Shown here one piece after another: positions 6,587 through 7,785 of a DNA stretch of 7,785 nucleotides; position 1 is the first letter of the stretch, and each line of letters opens with the position of its first letter. A program made the position numbers and the translations under genes. The stretch comes from Kiritimatiellales bacterium (GTDB taxonomy: Bacteria; Verrucomicrobiota; Kiritimatiellia; Kiritimatiellales; Pontiellaceae), in contig JAIPIO010000188.1 in the NCBI GenBank assembly GCA_021734595.1, positions 1-7,785 of the forward strand, given 5' to 3'. The notes under the pieces are model-generated. The model was not told where the DNA came from. It saw nothing but the letters and a program-made list of their open reading frames with translations, and did no database searches.

Positions 6587-7360
6587 ATGGTGAAGAATTC
6601 GGAGCTTAAAATGTCGAACCTGGAGCGCGGACTTTCGATCCTCGAACTGCTGGCGGAACACCCGGACGGGCTGGGCACGAGCGAGATGGCAAGGCGGCTG
6701 GATTATCCGAAGAATTTTGTCTTCCGCAGCACCGCGGCGCTGTATCAACGTGGCTATCTGACGCGCAACGAGGAATCCAAGAAATTCATGCTCAGCCGTA
6801 AGCTGCTATCGATGGGATATGCGGTCTTGCAGAAGAGCGGCCTGATCGAATCGGCCATGCCGGTGATGCGCGAGCTGCGCGACGAGGTGCGGGAGACGGT
6901 GGTACTCTGCACGATCGAGGAGGCGCACGGACTGGTGCTGGACCATGTGCCGGGGCTGCATTCGTTCCGGTTGGTGGTGGACACGGGCATGCATTTTGAG
7001 CTGCATTCGTCCGCGCCGGGCAAGGCGATTCTTGCAAACCTTTCGGCCAAGGAGCGCGACCGGATCATGAAGGTCATGCGCTTTACACGTTTCAACGACA
7101 ACACCATTACTACAAAAACCGCCTTCACGGCCGAGCTGGAGGAGGTTCGCAAGACTGGATACGCACTGGACCGCGCGGAGGAACTGGATGGCATCCACTG
7201 CGTTTCGGCGCCGGTCTTCAACCAGAAGGGCGAGCCGATTGCGGCGGTGACGGTGACGGGACCGTCGAACCGCCTGCCGGCCAAAAAGTTTCCAATCATT
7301 GGAACCATGCTAAAGGCATATGCCGACCAGATTTCAACCAAGCTAGGATACGGGGTGTAG
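6587..7360 (+). CDS. IclR-family transcriptional regulator
   Basis: The protein has 257 residues, usual for the family. Residues about 11-72 are the winged helix-turn-helix (LERGLSILELLAEHPDGLGTS at the start; SEMARRLDYPKNFVFRST as helix-turn-helix; wing near GYLTRNEESKKFML). Residues about 85-255 are the IclR effector-binding domain, with the family signatures LHSSAPGKAILA (139-150) and GYALDRAEELDGIHCVSAPV (191-210), then GEPIAAVTVTGP. Such proteins are cytoplasmic dimers or tetramers controlling catabolic genes in response to a small metabolite, here not predictable. The longer open frame starting at 6494 is rejected because the ribosome site and promoter lie inside it. The stop is two bases before the sulfatase ATG, so the two genes are almost certainly co-transcribed. 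A palindrome over its promoter suggests self-control. Confidence 0.93.
   Translation: MVKNSELKMSNLERGLSILELLAEHPDGLGTSEMARRLDYPKNFVFRSTAALYQRGYLTRNEESKKFMLSRKLLSMGYAVLQKSGLIESAMPVMRELRDEVRETVVLCTIEEAHGLVLDHVPGLHSFRLVVDTGMHFELHSSAPGKAILANLSAKERDRIMKVMRFTRFNDNTITTKTAFTAELEEVRKTGYALDRAEELDGIHCVSAPVFNQKGEPIAAVTVTGPSNRLPAKKFPIIGTMLKAYADQISTKLGYGV
7352..7357 (+). promoter_or_regulatory. Ribosome binding site of the sulfatase gene
   Basis: GGGGTG, 5 bases before the ATG at 7363, lies within the last IclR codons. It is modest; translational coupling to the upstream gene probably helps. Confidence 0.45.
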
Positions 7361-7362
7361 CG

Positions 7363-7785
7363 ATGAAGAAGATTTTATGGATGGTTTTGGCTTTGGGGTT
7401 GGGTTCGGCGTTTGCCGACAAGCGCCCGAACATTGTATTTTTGATGGCCGACGACCATCAGGCATTTTCAATGGGCTGCGCGGGGAACGGCCAGGTGCTG
7501 ACTCCGAATATGGATCGGTTGGCGGCTCGCGGGGTGGTGTTCGACGGGTGCTACTCGACCTCGCCGCTGTGCATGGCCAGCCGTGCGACGGTCTTTACCG
7601 GCATGTTCGAGTATAAGACCGGTTGCAATTTTCTGACGGGAAAGCTGTCGGCCGACGATTGGAACAACCTGTCGTATGCTGTGTTGCTGCGGCAGGCGGG
7701 TTACCGCACGGCGTTTGCGGGTAAGTGGGGATTCCCGCTTGAGGTGGAGGACTATCAGTCGCAGTTCGACAAATGGGGCGGTTTT
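7363..7785 (+). CDS. Type I (formylglycine) sulfatase, secreted, 3' partial
   Basis: The first 141 codons are visible and the gene runs off the right edge; sulfatases usually reach about 450-550 residues. Residues 1-18 are a signal peptide (MKKILWMVLALGLGSAFA-D). RPNIVFLMADD (21-31) is the typical opening strand with metal-binding Asp30 and Asp31. TPNMDRLAARGVVFDGCYS (47-65) is the usual next block. LCMASRATVFTG (69-80) holds Cys70 of the C-x-A/P-x-R maturation site, converted to formylglycine by a separate enzyme, with Arg74. LRQAGYRTAFAGKWG (109-123) has Lys121; the common His after GKW is Gly here. It hydrolyses sulfate esters, probably of a carbohydrate, outside the cytoplasm. The start is two bases after the IclR stop, which points to shared transcription and control. 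The subfamily cannot be set from this fragment. Confidence 0.92.
   Translation, partial: MKKILWMVLALGLGSAFADKRPNIVFLMADDHQAFSMGCAGNGQVLTPNMDRLAARGVVFDGCYSTSPLCMASRATVFTGMFEYKTGCNFLTGKLSADDWNNLSYAVLLRQAGYRTAFAGKWGFPLEVEDYQSQFDKWGGF

Noticed and set aside
7377..7616. A 79-codon plus-strand frame at the sulfatase 5' end
   Set aside because: It is a shifted frame within the sulfatase, whose own frame shows a signal peptide and active-site motifs.

Overview
The window reads as a piece of a polysaccharide-degrading bacterium of the PVC superphylum, most likely Kiritimatiellota (Pontiella-like) or a relative in Verrucomicrobiota, Lentisphaerota or Planctomycetota. This is an inference from gene content: an autotransporter-associated beta-strand repeat (PATR) surface protein, a large exported 'PQQ-like' propeller protein fused to a methyltransferase-like domain, a secreted SGNH hydrolase, an IclR regulator and a formylglycine sulfatase. 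No rRNA or other phylogenetic marker is present, so the phylum call is soft.

Layout. Bases 2-2254 (+) hold the C-terminal 750 codons of a PATR-repeat protein whose start lies outside the window. It converges on a 1097-codon gene at 2309-5602 (-), with only 54 bases between the two stop codons. That gene encodes a signal peptide, a class I methyltransferase-like fold and two PQQ-like beta-propellers. A 177-base divergent intergenic region (5603-5779) carries a perfect 14-bp palindrome and a spaced inverted repeat. It separates the propeller gene from a secreted SGNH hydrolase (5780-6472, +). A 114-base gap follows, with several small inverted repeats, a candidate promoter and a strong palindrome. 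Next is an IclR-family regulator (6587-7360, +), then a sulfatase whose ATG is two bases past the IclR stop and which runs off the right edge (7363-7785, +).

How it fits together. The best-supported functional unit is IclR-sulfatase. The near-zero gap argues for co-transcription, and the palindrome over the candidate -10 of the iclR promoter suggests autoregulation of the pair. The SGNH hydrolase (probable carbohydrate de-esterification) just upstream would suit the same job of stripping ester and sulfate decorations from glycans. The propeller protein and the PATR protein are extracytoplasmic, but their link to the glycan genes is only by proximity. No tRNA, rRNA, CRISPR array, insertion sequence or phage gene was seen. 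Start codons for the SGNH and IclR genes were moved downstream of the longest open frames because good Shine-Dalgarno sequences sit before internal ATGs.
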